A stretch of 46,706 nt of DNA from Actinomycetes bacterium (lineage in GTDB: Bacteria > Actinomycetota > Acidimicrobiia > Acidimicrobiales > RAAP-2): positions 1 through 46,706 of the forward strand of contig JAKBGV010000006.1 of the NCBI GenBank assembly GCA_021837305.1. Reading direction: 5' to 3'. Under the pieces are notes generated by a model. That model did no database searches. It was not told the origin of the DNA and saw nothing but the letters and a program-made list of their open reading frames with translations. Shown piece after piece: positions 14,153 to 22,708 of the stretch. Made by a program: the position numbers and the translations under genes. The first letter of the stretch is position 1. Every line of letters begins with the position of its first letter.

Positions 14153-16017
14153 CGATGCACGCGGGCCGCGCGGGAATGCGGTCGTTGCAACGAGATCGGT
14201 CACTGCTCGACCACCGGATCACGCGAGGCACCCTGCGCCGCGTGATCGTGTTCGCTCGGCCGTATCGCCGGGTGCTGGCGGTCTTCCTCACCGCAGTGGT
14301 CCTCGAGGCCGTGGTCAGTTCGGTCTCGCCCCTGGTGCTGCGAGCCATCTTCGACATCGGGATCGCCCAACGGCGCGAAGGGGTAATCATCGGACTCGCA
14401 GTCCTGGCCGCCGGGCTCGCCATCGTGGACGCCATCCTCTCGCTCGGCGAGCGGCGCATCTCGGCGATGGTGGGTGAGGGTCTGATCTACGACCTGCGCG
14501 CGCGGGTCTACGGTCACATCCAACGGATGCCCATCGCGTTCTTCTCGCGCACCCAGACGGGTGCCTTGATCAGTCGGTTGAACAACGACGTCATCGGCGC
14601 CCAGCAAGCCTTCACGGACCTCTTCTCGAACGTCGTCGGAAACGTCGTGCTCGTCACCTTGATCCTTATCACGATGTTCTTTCTGAGTTGGCAGATAACA
14701 CTGGTCGCACTGGTCCTATTGCCGGTGTTCCTGATCCCGGCCCGCCTCGTCGGGCGCCGGTTGGGCGCGTTGTTCCATCGCGGGATGGAGCTCAACGCCG
14801 AGATGAACATGGTCATGTCCGAGCGCTTCAACGTCGCCGGCGCGATGGTGGTCAAGTTGTTCGGGCGTCCATCCGACGAGCTCACGACATTTCAGCACCG
14901 CGCCGGTGAAGTGCGTGACATGGGGGTGCGCCAGGCGACGTACCAACGGTTCTTCTTCGTCGCGCTTGGCTTGACGGCGTCACTCGCCACCGCCTTCGCC
15001 TACGGGTACGGAGGGGTCGCTGTCTTACACGGGACCTTGGCGATCGGCACGGTGGTGGCGCTCACGATGTACGTGACGCGTCTCTATGGCCCGCTCACCC
15101 AGCTGTCGAACCTCAACATCGACTACGTGTCGGCGATGGTGAGCTTCGAGCGCCTCTTCGAGGTCCTCGACCTCGAACCGATGATCCTCGAGAGTCCCGA
15201 CGCGGTCGCGATCCCCGATGGGCCGGTGACCCTTCGCTTCGAGCACGTCTCGTTCTCCTACCCCGGTGCTGACGAGGTGTCACTCGCATCCCTGGAGGCG
15301 GTCGCCACCCTGGACGCCACGCCCCGCACCCCGGTCCTGCACGACGTCAGCTTTGACGTGTCGCCGGGCACCATGACGGCCCTGGTTGGACCGAGCGGCG
15401 CGGGCAAGACGACGATCTCACTGTTGGTGTCTCGGCTGTACGACGTGGACGAGGGTCACATCAGCATTAATGGACTCGACTTGCGTGACGCGACTGTGGC
15501 GTCGCTGAACGCGACCGTGGGTGTGGTGACCCAGGATCCGCACCTCTTCCATGACACCTTGCGCGCGAACCTGCTGTTCGCACGACCCGAGGCGAGCGCC
15601 GACGAGATTGAGGTGGCGCTGCGCTCGGCCCAGATCTGGAACCTCGTCGCCAACCTGCCCCAAGGTCTCGACACGGTCGTGGGCGAGCGGGGCTATCGAC
15701 TCTCGGGTGGTGAGAAGCAGCGCGTGGCGTTAGCCCGACTGCTCCTCAAGTCGCCACGGCTGGTGGTGCTCGACGAGGCGACGGCGCACCTGGACTCAGA
15801 GAGTGAGGCCGCGGTGCAGCGGGCCCTTGACTCGACGATGGCGTCACGTACGTCGCTCGTCATCGCGCACCGTCTCTCTACGGTTCGTAACGCCGACCAG
15901 ATCCTGGTCGTGGAAGCGGGAACCATAGTGGAGCGCGGGACCCACCACGAGTTGCTCGAATATGGACACCTCTACCGGGTGCTCTACGAGACGCAGTTCG
16001 CGGACCAAGCGGGTTAA
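14149..16017 (+). CDS. ABC exporter, fused membrane and ATPase half-transporter
   Basis: 622 residues. N-terminal six-helix ABC transmembrane domain (about residues 35-320), including PLVLRAIFDIGIAQRREGVI and MPIAFFSRTQTGALISRLNN. C-terminal ATPase: Walker A GPSGAGKTT at 414-422, signature LSGGEKQRVALARLLL at 518, Walker B LVVLDEAT at 538-545 and the switch histidine in IAHRLST. About 20 extra residues (DEVSLASLEAVATLD) lie between the A-loop tyrosine and Walker A. It would act as a homodimer in the inner membrane, exporting lipids or drugs; the substrate is unknown. The start at 14149 has GGAG at 5-nt spacing; an upstream in-frame extension is not supported. Confidence 0.88.
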   Translation: MTMHAGRAGMRSLQRDRSLLDHRITRGTLRRVIVFARPYRRVLAVFLTAVVLEAVVSSVSPLVLRAIFDIGIAQRREGVIIGLAVLAAGLAIVDAILSLGERRISAMVGEGLIYDLRARVYGHIQRMPIAFFSRTQTGALISRLNNDVIGAQQAFTDLFSNVVGNVVLVTLILITMFFLSWQITLVALVLLPVFLIPARLVGRRLGALFHRGMELNAEMNMVMSERFNVAGAMVVKLFGRPSDELTTFQHRAGEVRDMGVRQATYQRFFFVALGLTASLATAFAYGYGGVAVLHGTLAIGTVVALTMYVTRLYGPLTQLSNLNIDYVSAMVSFERLFEVLDLEPMILESPDAVAIPDGPVTLRFEHVSFSYPGADEVSLASLEAVATLDATPRTPVLHDVSFDVSPGTMTALVGPSGAGKTTISLLVSRLYDVDEGHISINGLDLRDATVASLNATVGVVTQDPHLFHDTLRANLLFARPEASADEIEVALRSAQIWNLVANLPQGLDTVVGERGYRLSGGEKQRVALARLLLKSPRLVVLDEATAHLDSESEAAVQRALDSTMASRTSLVIAHRLSTVRNADQILVVEAGTIVERGTHHELLEYGHLYRVLYETQFADQAG

Positions 16018-16020
16018 CCC
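16011..16020. other. Palindrome shared by two convergent stop codons
   Basis: GGGTTAACCC is a perfect 10-bp palindrome. The plus-strand exporter ends with TAA at 16015-16017 and the minus-strand reductase with TAA at 16016-16014, so the two genes share a TTAA core and overlap by 4 bp. Confidence 0.7.
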
Positions 16021-16793
16021 ATCGCGTGGGCGCCGCCGTCGACGTGGATGATCGAGGCGGTGGTGAGGCGCATCAACGGCGAGAGCAGCGCGACGGTGGT
16101 GTCGGCGACCGCACTGGAGTCGTGGACGTCCCAGCCGAGTGGGGCGCGCTCGCCCCAGGTGTCCTCAAAGTGCGCGAAACCCGGAATGGACTTGGCCGCG
16201 ACCGTGCGGATCGGACCCGCGGCGACCATGTTCACCCGAATGCGGTCAGCGCCGACTTCGCGAGCGAGGTAGCGGCCAAGGGATTCGAGGCCGGCCTTCA
16301 TGACCCCCATCCAGTCGTAGAGGGGGTAGGCGCGCGAGGCGTCGAAATCGAGTGACACCACCGATGCGCCGCCGTGGGCGGTGCTCGCCTGCAACAGCGG
16401 ACGGAAGGCGCCGACCAGGGTGGCCAGGGAATACGTGGAGATGTGCATAGCGGTGGCGACATCTTCGAAGGGGGCGGTGAACATGCCCATGCCCAGGCAC
16501 GACGGCGGGGCGTACCCGATTGCGTGCACCAAACCGTCGAGTCGACCGAAGCGCTCGCTCACCGCGTCGACGGCGGCGCGTACCTGGGCGGGTTCGGTCA
16601 CGTCGAGTTCGACGACCTCGCCCACGTCACCGAGCTTTCGAACCGTGCGCTTGGTCAGCGACAGGCCCCGTCCCGCACCGGTGAGGATCACCGACGCCCC
16701 CTCGGCCAGCGCACGCTCGGCAATGCGAAAGGCGAGGGAATCGTCAGTCAGCACGCCGGTGATCAGTATTCGGTGATTCGTGAGCAGGGCCAT
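16014..16793 (-). CDS. fabI: Enoyl-ACP reductase, InhA/FabI type
   Basis: 259 residues from ATG 16793. Short-chain dehydrogenase fold with the FabI-type nucleotide site ILITGVLTDDSLAFRIAERA (residues 9-28). The catalytic residues align with mycobacterial InhA shifted by one: Phe150, Tyr159 and Lys166 in DFDASRAYPLYDWMGVMK; VAAGPIRTVAAKSIPGF and IIHVDGGAHAMG also match. It reduces 2-trans-enoyl-ACP with NADH in the FAS-II cycle. TACGCT ends 6 nt before the ATG and there is no Shine-Dalgarno, so it should be leaderless. Only 36 bp separate it from the divergent F420-dependent reductase. The fabI/inhA choice is one of naming. Confidence 0.9.
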   Translation of the reverse strand: MALLTNHRILITGVLTDDSLAFRIAERALAEGASVILTGAGRGLSLTKRTVRKLGDVGEVVELDVTEPAQVRAAVDAVSERFGRLDGLVHAIGYAPPSCLGMGMFTAPFEDVATAMHISTYSLATLVGAFRPLLQASTAHGGASVVSLDFDASRAYPLYDWMGVMKAGLESLGRYLAREVGADRIRVNMVAAGPIRTVAAKSIPGFAHFEDTWGERAPLGWDVHDSSAVADTTVALLSPLMRLTTASIIHVDGGAHAMG

Positions 16794-16829
16794 CTTGTTA
16801 GCGTAGTTCCAGCACTTCGAAGGACGGTG
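16794..16829. promoter_or_regulatory. 36-bp divergent promoter region
   Basis: On the minus strand TACGCT (16805-16800) ends 6 nt before the enoyl reductase ATG. On the plus strand GAAGGA (16819-16824) serves the F420-dependent reductase. Both promoters must overlap in this short space or extend into the opposite gene. Confidence 0.5.
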
Positions 16830-17486
16830 ATGATGAACGGCACGATCGGGATTATCGGTGGTACGGGACCGGCGGGCCGTGGGGTCGCCGTGCGGCTGGC
16901 CAAGGCCGGCTACGCGGTCTCGATCGGCTCGCGCGATGCCGCGCGGGCGAGCGAGGTCGTTGGCGCCATGGGGGTACCGACGGAGGGCTCGATACGGGGC
17001 GTCGCCAACGACGACGCGGCCGCAGCGGATGTGGTGATCGTGGCCACACCTTGGGATTCGGCGGTGGCGACGCTCAAAGCGCTGCGCGAGCCGTTGGCCA
17101 ACAAGGTGGTCATCTCGATGGTGAACGCGTTGGTGCGTGAGGGTCGAGAGCTCGTGCCGGTTTACCCGTCGCGCGGCTCGATGGCCAGCCAGCTCGCCTC
17201 GACCCTTCCGTCGAGTCGGATCGTGGGGGCCTTCCACCATCTTCCCGCCGCCCAGATGGAGGATCTCGAGAGTGGACTCGACGCGGACGTGGTGATCTTT
17301 GGGGATGATGCGCCCGCGCGTGAACTCGTCGAGGGCCTCGTCAACGAGATGCCGGGTCTGCGCGGTGTGATCGCGGGCACGATGTCACTCGCCGGTGCGG
17401 TGGAGGCGTTCACGGCGGTGTGCGTCTCGATCAACATCCGCCACAAGGCCCACTCGTACGTCAAACTCGAAGGGCTCACGAACTGA
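16830..17486 (+). CDS. npdG: Probable NADPH-dependent F420 reductase
   Basis: 218 residues. The N-terminal Rossmann fold begins MMNGTIGIIGGTGPAGRGVA; the glycine motif is followed by YAVSIGSRDAARASEVV, where the Ser-Arg after the second strand is the NADP phosphate-binding pair of F420H2:NADP oxidoreductases. Later pieces ADVVIVATPWDSAVATLKAL and the C-terminal SLAGAVEAFTAVCVSINIRH fit the same family (about 210-230 residues). It would move hydride between F420 and NADP. Starts at 16827 (GTG), 16830 and 16833 (ATG) are close together; GAAGGA favours 16830 or 16833. Its stop overlaps the ATG of mshC (TGATG). A general NADP-binding oxidoreductase remains possible. Confidence 0.7.
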   Translation: MMNGTIGIIGGTGPAGRGVAVRLAKAGYAVSIGSRDAARASEVVGAMGVPTEGSIRGVANDDAAAADVVIVATPWDSAVATLKALREPLANKVVISMVNALVREGRELVPVYPSRGSMASQLASTLPSSRIVGAFHHLPAAQMEDLESGLDADVVIFGDDAPARELVEGLVNEMPGLRGVIAGTMSLAGAVEAFTAVCVSINIRHKAHSYVKLEGLTN

Positions 17487-18607
17487 TGCGGCTCTACGAC
17501 ACGGCGCGCCGAGGGGTCTTTCCTCTCGAGGTTGGTCCTACTGTGACCATGTACAGCTGCGGGATCACCCCCTACGACGCCGCCCACCTCGGTCACGCCT
17601 ACGTCTATCTGACCTTCGACGTCTTGCAGCGGCGCATGCGCGACGCCGGCTACGACACGCGCTGCGTGCGCAACGTCACCGACGTCGACGATGACATCTT
17701 GCGCAAGTCGCGCGAGCTCGGCGTGCACTACCTAGACCTGGCGGCCGAGGAGATGGCCATCTTCGAACGCGACATGCAACTCTTGAACCTGTTGCCGTGT
17801 TTCACCGAGCCGCGCGCGACGGGGGCGATCCCCGAGATCCTCACCCTGATCGGCGAGACCTTCGACCAGGGGTTGGCCTACGAGGTCGACGGCTGGGTCT
17901 TCTTCGAGGTCGCGAAGTTCCCCCGCTTCGGACAGGTGAGCCACGAAACGCGCGCCTCGATGCTGGAACTGGCCGCGCAGCACGGGGGTCGGCCCGACGA
18001 CCTTCGCAAACGTGATCCCCTCGACTTCGTCTTGTGGCAACCGTCGCTGGGAGACGAGCCCGCGTGGGAGTCGCGATGGGGGGCGGGCCGGCCCGGCTGG
18101 CACATCGAGTGCTCGGCGTTGTGCCTACGGGACCTCGGCGAGACGGTCGATGTCCACGGTGGCGGGCGCGACCTGGCGTTCCCGCACCATGAATGTGAAG
18201 CCGCGCAGTCCGAGTCGGTCACCGGTGCACCCTTCGTGAAGCACTGGCTCCACGTGGGGCTGGTGGGGCTGGACGGGACGAAGATGTCCAAGTCACTTGG
18301 CAATCTCGTGTTCGTGTCGGACCTGGTCCGCCGCGCCGACCCGAGTTCGGTCCGACTGGCCCTGCTCGACCAGCACTACCGCACGGACTGGGAGTGGCGC
18401 GACGAGCTCCTGCTGCGCGCCCAGTCCCGCCTGGCGACCTGGGAGTCGACGTTGACCGCCGGGCGGCCCAGCGCGCTGATCGACGACGTCCGCGCAGCCC
18501 TGGACGACGACCTGAACACGCCCGCCGCGCTCAGTCTCATCGACGACGCGGCGCACGCCGGCTACAACGTCGCCCCGGCCGCCACTTTGCTCGGCGTTAC
18601 GCTGTAG
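17486..18607 (+). CDS. mshC: Cysteine:GlcN-Ins ligase (mycothiol synthesis) or close CysS paralogue
   Basis: 373 residues of class Ia synthetase fold. The adenylate site MYSCGITPYDAAHLGHAYVY (residues 22-41; HLGH in place of HIGH) differs from CysS (CGPTVYD) and matches MshC. KMSKS is at 266-270, and the zinc region includes HIECSALCLRD and FPHHECEAAQSE. MshC joins cysteine to glucosaminyl-inositol, the third step of mycothiol synthesis. MshC is usually about 400-415 residues, so the C-terminus is somewhat short. It is one base overlapped with the F420 reductase gene and 16 bp before thrS. Cytosolic. Confidence 0.8.
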   Translation: MRLYDTARRGVFPLEVGPTVTMYSCGITPYDAAHLGHAYVYLTFDVLQRRMRDAGYDTRCVRNVTDVDDDILRKSRELGVHYLDLAAEEMAIFERDMQLLNLLPCFTEPRATGAIPEILTLIGETFDQGLAYEVDGWVFFEVAKFPRFGQVSHETRASMLELAAQHGGRPDDLRKRDPLDFVLWQPSLGDEPAWESRWGAGRPGWHIECSALCLRDLGETVDVHGGGRDLAFPHHECEAAQSESVTGAPFVKHWLHVGLVGLDGTKMSKSLGNLVFVSDLVRRADPSSVRLALLDQHYRTDWEWRDELLLRAQSRLATWESTLTAGRPSALIDDVRAALDDDLNTPAALSLIDDAAHAGYNVAPAATLLGVTL

Positions 18608-18623
18608 TCAAAGAGAGGGAGTC

Positions 18624-20606
18624 ATGTCGGAGATTTCGGTCCAACTACCCGATGGGTCAACGCGCACGCTGCCCGAGGGGACGAACGGCGCGGGTCTCGC
18701 CACCGGCATCGGTCGACGCCTCGCCAAGGACGCCCTCGCCGTGCAGGTCAACGGCGAGCTGACGGATCTCTCAACGCCCCTGGTCGATGGCGCGGACGTC
18801 GCCATCGTGACGCCCGCGAGCGACCTCGGACGCGAGATCCTGCGACACTCAACCGCCCACGTGCTCGCCCAAGCCGTCACCCGTCTCTGGCCCGGTGCGC
18901 ACTACGCCATCGGACCGGCGATCGAGAACGGTTTCTACTACGACTTCGAGCTGCCCGGTGACGTCCACTTCACGGACGACGACCTGGTGGTCATCGAGGC
19001 GATGATGCGCACGATCATGGCCGAAGACCAGCCCTTCACCCGCGCGGAGTACTCGATCGAGGATGGTCTCGAGCTCTTCAAGGACCAGCCCTTCAAGGTC
19101 GAGATCATCCGCGGGGTGGCGACGGGAACCGCCGCTGAGGAGGACCTGGACGAGGTGGCGAGCCAGTCAGTGGTCTCGGCCTACGCGAACGCCGGCGGGT
19201 TCGTGGACCTCTGCCGCGGCCCCCACGTCCCGTCCACGGGTCGCCTCGGCCACTTCAAGCTGATGCGCGTCGCGGGCGCCTACTGGCGAGGCGATGAGAA
19301 CCGTCCCCAGTTGCAGCGGATCTACGGGACGGCGTGGGAGTCCGACGCCGCCCTGGCCGCGCACCTCCACCAGCTCGAGGAGGCCGAGAAGCGCGATCAC
19401 CGGCGCCTGGCCACCGACCTCGACCTGCTCAGCTTCCCCTCCGAGCTCGGAGGTGGCCTCGCGGTCTGGCACCCACGTGGTGGCATCATCCGTAAGGAGA
19501 TGGAGGACTACTCGAGGGCGCGACACCTCGAGGGTGGCTACCAGTTCGTCGTCACGCCACATCTAACCAATAAGCGGCTCTACGAGACCTCGGGGCACCT
19601 CAGCTTCTATAAGGACGGCATGTACCCGCCGATGGAGCTCGACAACGGCACCTACTACATGAAGCCGATGAACTGCCCTATGCACTGCCTGATCTACAAG
19701 AGCCGGGCGCGCAGCTACCGCGAGTTGCCCCTGCGCTTGTTCGAGCTGGGCACCGTGTACCGCTATGAACGCGCGGGTACCCTGCACGGCCTCATGCGGA
19801 TCCGCGGCTTCACCCAGGACGACAGTCACATCTACTGCACCGAGGAGCAGCTCCAGGACGAGATCGCCTCCCTGCTTGAGTTCGTCATGAGCGTGTTGCG
19901 AGCGTTCGGGTTCACCGAGTTCACCGCGAACCTTTCCACGAAGGACCCGAAGAAGTACGTCGGCACCGACGAGATCTGGGAGAAGAGCACCGACGCGTTG
20001 CGTCTGGCGCTCGAGAAGTTCGGGTTGCCGTTCCAGATCAAGAAGGGCGACGCCGCGTTCTACGGGCCCAAGATCGACATCGACGTCCGAGACGCGATTG
20101 GACGCACCTGGCAGCTGAGCACGATCCAGTGCGACTTCAACCACCCGGAGCGTTTCGACCTCGAGTACGTGGGAGCCGACAACCAACGGCACCGGCCGAT
20201 CATGTTGCACCGTGCCCTGTTCGGCTCGATCGAGCGGTTCTTCGGCGTGCTCCTCGAGCACTACGCCGGGAATCTGCCGACGTGGCTCGCGCCCGAGCAG
20301 GTTCGAGTCCTCGGCGTGCGCGACGACCACGACGACTACGCGCGCGTTGTGGTGAGCGAGTTGCGCGCCCAAGGCGTTCGCGCGTCGCTCGAAGAGGCGA
20401 CCGAGCCCCTCGGGGCGCGCATCCGGCGCGCCAAACTGGAGAAGGTTCCCTACATCCTCGTCGTCGGCGATGAGGATGTCCGCGCGCGCACCGTCGGGGT
20501 CAACGCCCGAGGGTCCAACGACCCCGACCGGGCGGTCGTCCTGGGCGACTTCGTGGGGGCGCTCGTCGGACAGATCGCCGCTCACGGCGCACCCGAGGAC
20601 GAGTAA
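18624..20606 (+). CDS. thrS: Threonyl-tRNA synthetase
   Basis: 660 residues, the full usual length. Order: TGS domain (residues 1-65), second additional editing domain with HSTAHVLAQAV near 75 and the GGFVDLCRGPHVPSTG region near 190, class II catalytic core and an anticodon domain from about 545. Zinc and active-site residues are visible: Cys351 in MKPMNCPMHCLIYKS, histidines in DDSHIYC and HRALFGSIERFF. AAAGAGAGGGAG precedes the ATG. The gene begins the run thrS, HIT, pgsA, acyltransferase, pimA, which is the order seen in Mycobacterium tuberculosis (Rv2614c to Rv2610c). Confidence 0.97.
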   Translation: MSEISVQLPDGSTRTLPEGTNGAGLATGIGRRLAKDALAVQVNGELTDLSTPLVDGADVAIVTPASDLGREILRHSTAHVLAQAVTRLWPGAHYAIGPAIENGFYYDFELPGDVHFTDDDLVVIEAMMRTIMAEDQPFTRAEYSIEDGLELFKDQPFKVEIIRGVATGTAAEEDLDEVASQSVVSAYANAGGFVDLCRGPHVPSTGRLGHFKLMRVAGAYWRGDENRPQLQRIYGTAWESDAALAAHLHQLEEAEKRDHRRLATDLDLLSFPSELGGGLAVWHPRGGIIRKEMEDYSRARHLEGGYQFVVTPHLTNKRLYETSGHLSFYKDGMYPPMELDNGTYYMKPMNCPMHCLIYKSRARSYRELPLRLFELGTVYRYERAGTLHGLMRIRGFTQDDSHIYCTEEQLQDEIASLLEFVMSVLRAFGFTEFTANLSTKDPKKYVGTDEIWEKSTDALRLALEKFGLPFQIKKGDAAFYGPKIDIDVRDAIGRTWQLSTIQCDFNHPERFDLEYVGADNQRHRPIMLHRALFGSIERFFGVLLEHYAGNLPTWLAPEQVRVLGVRDDHDDYARVVVSELRAQGVRASLEEATEPLGARIRRAKLEKVPYILVVGDEDVRARTVGVNARGSNDPDRAVVLGDFVGALVGQIAAHGAPEDE

Positions 20607-21119
20607 GTGCCGCTCGAACGCTTCTCGGCGGCGTGGCGTGAGGGTTACGTCAGCGGCGACGACGTGGTGGCCAACGCCCGCGAGGACGTCGCGTGCGTTT
20701 TCTGCGTACTGGCGGCCCAACCGGTCGACGAGTCCACCGGCGTGCTGTGGCGCGGGAACCACACGTTCGTGGTGCTCAACGCCTTCCCGTACGGATCGGG
20801 CCACGTGCTCGTACTGCCGCTACGACACGTCGCGGGCCTAGTCGAGCTGGGCGATGAGGAGTACCTGGAATTCAGCCTGACGATCCGGCGCACCGCGCGA
20901 GCCCTCGACGGCGCTTACGGCGCCGAGGGGATGAACGTCGGGATGAACCTCGGTGTCGCCGCCGGGGCCGGAATCCCCAAGCATCTGCACGCGCACGTAC
21001 TGCCGCGCTGGAACGGCGACACGAACTTCATGACCACGATTGGCGAGGTCCGGGTGCTTCCGGAATCCCTCGTGTCGACCTGGAATAAGGTCCGTCCGTA
21101 CCTGGAAACCGAGGCGTGA
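20607..21119 (+). CDS. HIT-family nucleotide hydrolase or Ap4A phosphorylase
   Basis: 170 residues starting at GTG directly after the thrS stop. The HIT motif is HLHAHV at residues 126-131, with an upstream strand pair (HTFVVLNAFPYGSGHVLVLP) and CVFC near residue 30. It corresponds by position and sequence character to M. tuberculosis Rv2613c, described as a diadenosine tetraphosphate phosphorylase. Substrates of HIT proteins are nucleotides with phosphoanhydride or phosphoramidate bonds. Placement after thrS fits disposal of Ap4A made by aminoacyl-tRNA synthetases, but this is inference. Confidence 0.88.
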   Translation: MPLERFSAAWREGYVSGDDVVANAREDVACVFCVLAAQPVDESTGVLWRGNHTFVVLNAFPYGSGHVLVLPLRHVAGLVELGDEEYLEFSLTIRRTARALDGAYGAEGMNVGMNLGVAAGAGIPKHLHAHVLPRWNGDTNFMTTIGEVRVLPESLVSTWNKVRPYLETEA

Positions 21120-21132
21120 GCGTCGCCGCCGA

Positions 21133-21138
21133 TAGAAT
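21133..21138 (+). promoter_or_regulatory. -10-like box before pgsA
   Basis: TAGAAT lies 23 bp upstream of the pgsA ATG, with GGGGGA as Shine-Dalgarno in between. It could be an internal promoter of the operon. No -35 box is evident. Confidence 0.35.
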
Positions 21139-21161
21139 TGCGGAGACGATCCGGGGGATCA

Positions 21162-21827
21162 ATGTTCGATGGCAATTTCCGTAAGTCGGTTGACGCCACC
21201 ACGGCACCCGTGGGTCAATGGCTCGTCCGCCGAGGCGTCTCGGCGGATGTCCTCACCGGGTCGGGTCTCGCCTTCGCGGCGCTGACCGCGTGGTCGATTG
21301 GCGTCGGGTACCACTACCTCGCAATCGTGCTGTTGGCGCTGACCGGTTTCCACGACATGCTCGACGGTGCCGTGGCCAAAGCGTCACACCGCGCGAGCCA
21401 ACGGGGGAGCTTCTTCGACTCGGTGATCGATCGAGTCTCAGACGCGCTCTTGATGGGTGGCGTCGCGTACTACTTGACCGCGCACGACCACGGACAGCTC
21501 GTCCTGCTGCCGTTCGCGATCATGACCACGACGTTCCTCATCTCCTACCAACGTTCCAAGGCTGAGAGTCTGGGGCTGTCGGCCAAGGGCGGGCTCATGG
21601 AGCGTGCCGAGCGGATGATCCTGTTGGGCGTGGCCCTGCTCGCGACACAGATCTTCGTGCCCGTCCTGTGGCTGATGCTGGTCTTGACCGCAATGACGGC
21701 GGGTGGTCGGTTCCTGCGGGTGTGGCGGGTCGCCGCGCGACCCGAACCGTTGCACCGCCCCGTCACTCGTCCGCACCGCAACGTCGGTCGAACGAGACGG
21801 GCGTTGACTCGCGCGTCGCGTCATTGA
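21162..21827 (+). CDS. pgsA: Phosphatidylinositol phosphate synthase (CDP-alcohol phosphatidyltransferase)
   Basis: 221 residues with about six membrane helices. The CDP-alcohol signature lies at residues 65-90: D65, D68, G69, A72, then Lys73 where an Arg is usual, G82, D86 and D90, with canonical spacing. By synteny with Rv2612c (pgsA1) it makes phosphatidylinositol phosphate from CDP-diacylglycerol and inositol phosphate, the base of PIM lipids. The arginine-rich C-terminal tail is long. ATG 21162 follows GGGGGA; an earlier TTG is less likely. It is followed by the acyltransferase with nearly no gap. Confidence 0.9.
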   Translation: MFDGNFRKSVDATTAPVGQWLVRRGVSADVLTGSGLAFAALTAWSIGVGYHYLAIVLLALTGFHDMLDGAVAKASHRASQRGSFFDSVIDRVSDALLMGGVAYYLTAHDHGQLVLLPFAIMTTTFLISYQRSKAESLGLSAKGGLMERAERMILLGVALLATQIFVPVLWLMLVLTAMTAGGRFLRVWRVAARPEPLHRPVTRPHRNVGRTRRALTRASRH

Positions 21828-21829
21828 CC

Positions 21830-22708
21830 GTGGCCGGGCGGGTCCGCGTCGCGGTCTTCAGGTCGCTGGGAGCGCTCATCGAAGGGGTGCCGGAGTCGGT
21901 CGCGGTGGCGGTCGCGCGACGTATCGCTCGCTCCTTGGGTATAGCCGACGCCCGAAGGAACCTCGCGGTCAACCTCGCGCACGCCCTCGACACGACGCCC
22001 GAGGCGGACGGTCCGCTCATCGAGCGTTTCGTCGACCGTGCACTAGCGAGTTACGGACAGTACTGGGCTGAGAGTGCGAAACTGCCGGCACTCTCGGCGA
22101 CGACGATCTCGGACCGGTTCCAGATCGCTGAAGGACGTGGCCACCTCGACGCGGCGCGCGACCTGGGCCACGGCGTCGTCGTGGCACTGCCCCACGTCGG
22201 AAGCTGGGAGTGGGGTGGTGCGTTCCTCGCCCAGATCGGAATGCCGATGACCGCGGTAGCCGAAGCCCTCGAGCCGCCCGCGCTCTTCGAGTGGTTTAAG
22301 GCCAAGCGTGAGAGCATCGGGATCACCATCGAACCGCTCGACGCGCACGCGGGTACGGTGCTGCTCGACACCCTGCACCGCGGCGGTGTCGTCGGCTTGC
22401 TCTGCGATCGCGACCTCGTCGGCAACGGCGTTCCCGTGGACTTTTTCGGTGAGCGGGTTACGCTCCCCGCGGGCCCGGCCACATTGGCGCTTCGCACCGG
22501 TGCGACCCTGGTCGCGGCGGCCTGCTACGCCGGTCCGGGCCGTGACCACTACGCGGTCGTCACGCCCCCCATCGCGGCTGAGCGACTCGGACGACTGCGT
22601 GACGACGTGGCGCGGGTGACCCAGTCGATCGCCGACGAGCTGGAGGGACTGATCCGTCGCGCCCCCGAGCAGTGGCACGTGCTCCAGCCACGGTTCGACC
22701 CGCAGTGA
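21830..22708 (+). CDS. patA: Phosphatidylinositol mannoside acyltransferase (PatA-like)
   Basis: About 292 residues of the LpxL/HtrB-like lysophospholipid acyltransferase family. The catalytic HX4E motif is HVGSWEWGGAFLAQIG, preceded by DLGHGVVVALP. Later, LLCDRDLVGNGVPVDFFGER is the conserved (D)xx(N)GxxVxFFGxxxxxP element. In mycobacteria the equivalent, Rv2611c, acylates the mannose of PIM. The start is not secure: TTG 21824 (overlapping the pgsA stop) or GTG 21830. The stop overlaps the pimA start in GTGA. Peripheral or single-pass membrane protein on the cytosolic side. Confidence 0.88.
   Translation: MAGRVRVAVFRSLGALIEGVPESVAVAVARRIARSLGIADARRNLAVNLAHALDTTPEADGPLIERFVDRALASYGQYWAESAKLPALSATTISDRFQIAEGRGHLDAARDLGHGVVVALPHVGSWEWGGAFLAQIGMPMTAVAEALEPPALFEWFKAKRESIGITIEPLDAHAGTVLLDTLHRGGVVGLLCDRDLVGNGVPVDFFGERVTLPAGPATLALRTGATLVAAACYAGPGRDHYAVVTPPIAAERLGRLRDDVARVTQSIADELEGLIRRAPEQWHVLQPRFDPQ

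Noticed and set aside
16374-16826. N-terminal extension of the F420 reductase frame
   Set aside because: The open frame upstream lies antisense to the enoyl reductase and is not protein-like; the Rossmann motif begins right after ATG 16830/16833.
17486-18607. Cysteinyl-tRNA synthetase as the first choice
   Set aside because: The adenylate site reads GITPYDAAHLGHA, as in MshC, not CGPTVYDxxHIGHAR, and the protein is shorter than CysS.
19563-20804. 413-codon minus-strand frame opposite thrS and the HIT gene
   Set aside because: Low-complexity Val/Glu/His-rich translation, antisense to conserved thrS codons. It is a codon-bias shadow.
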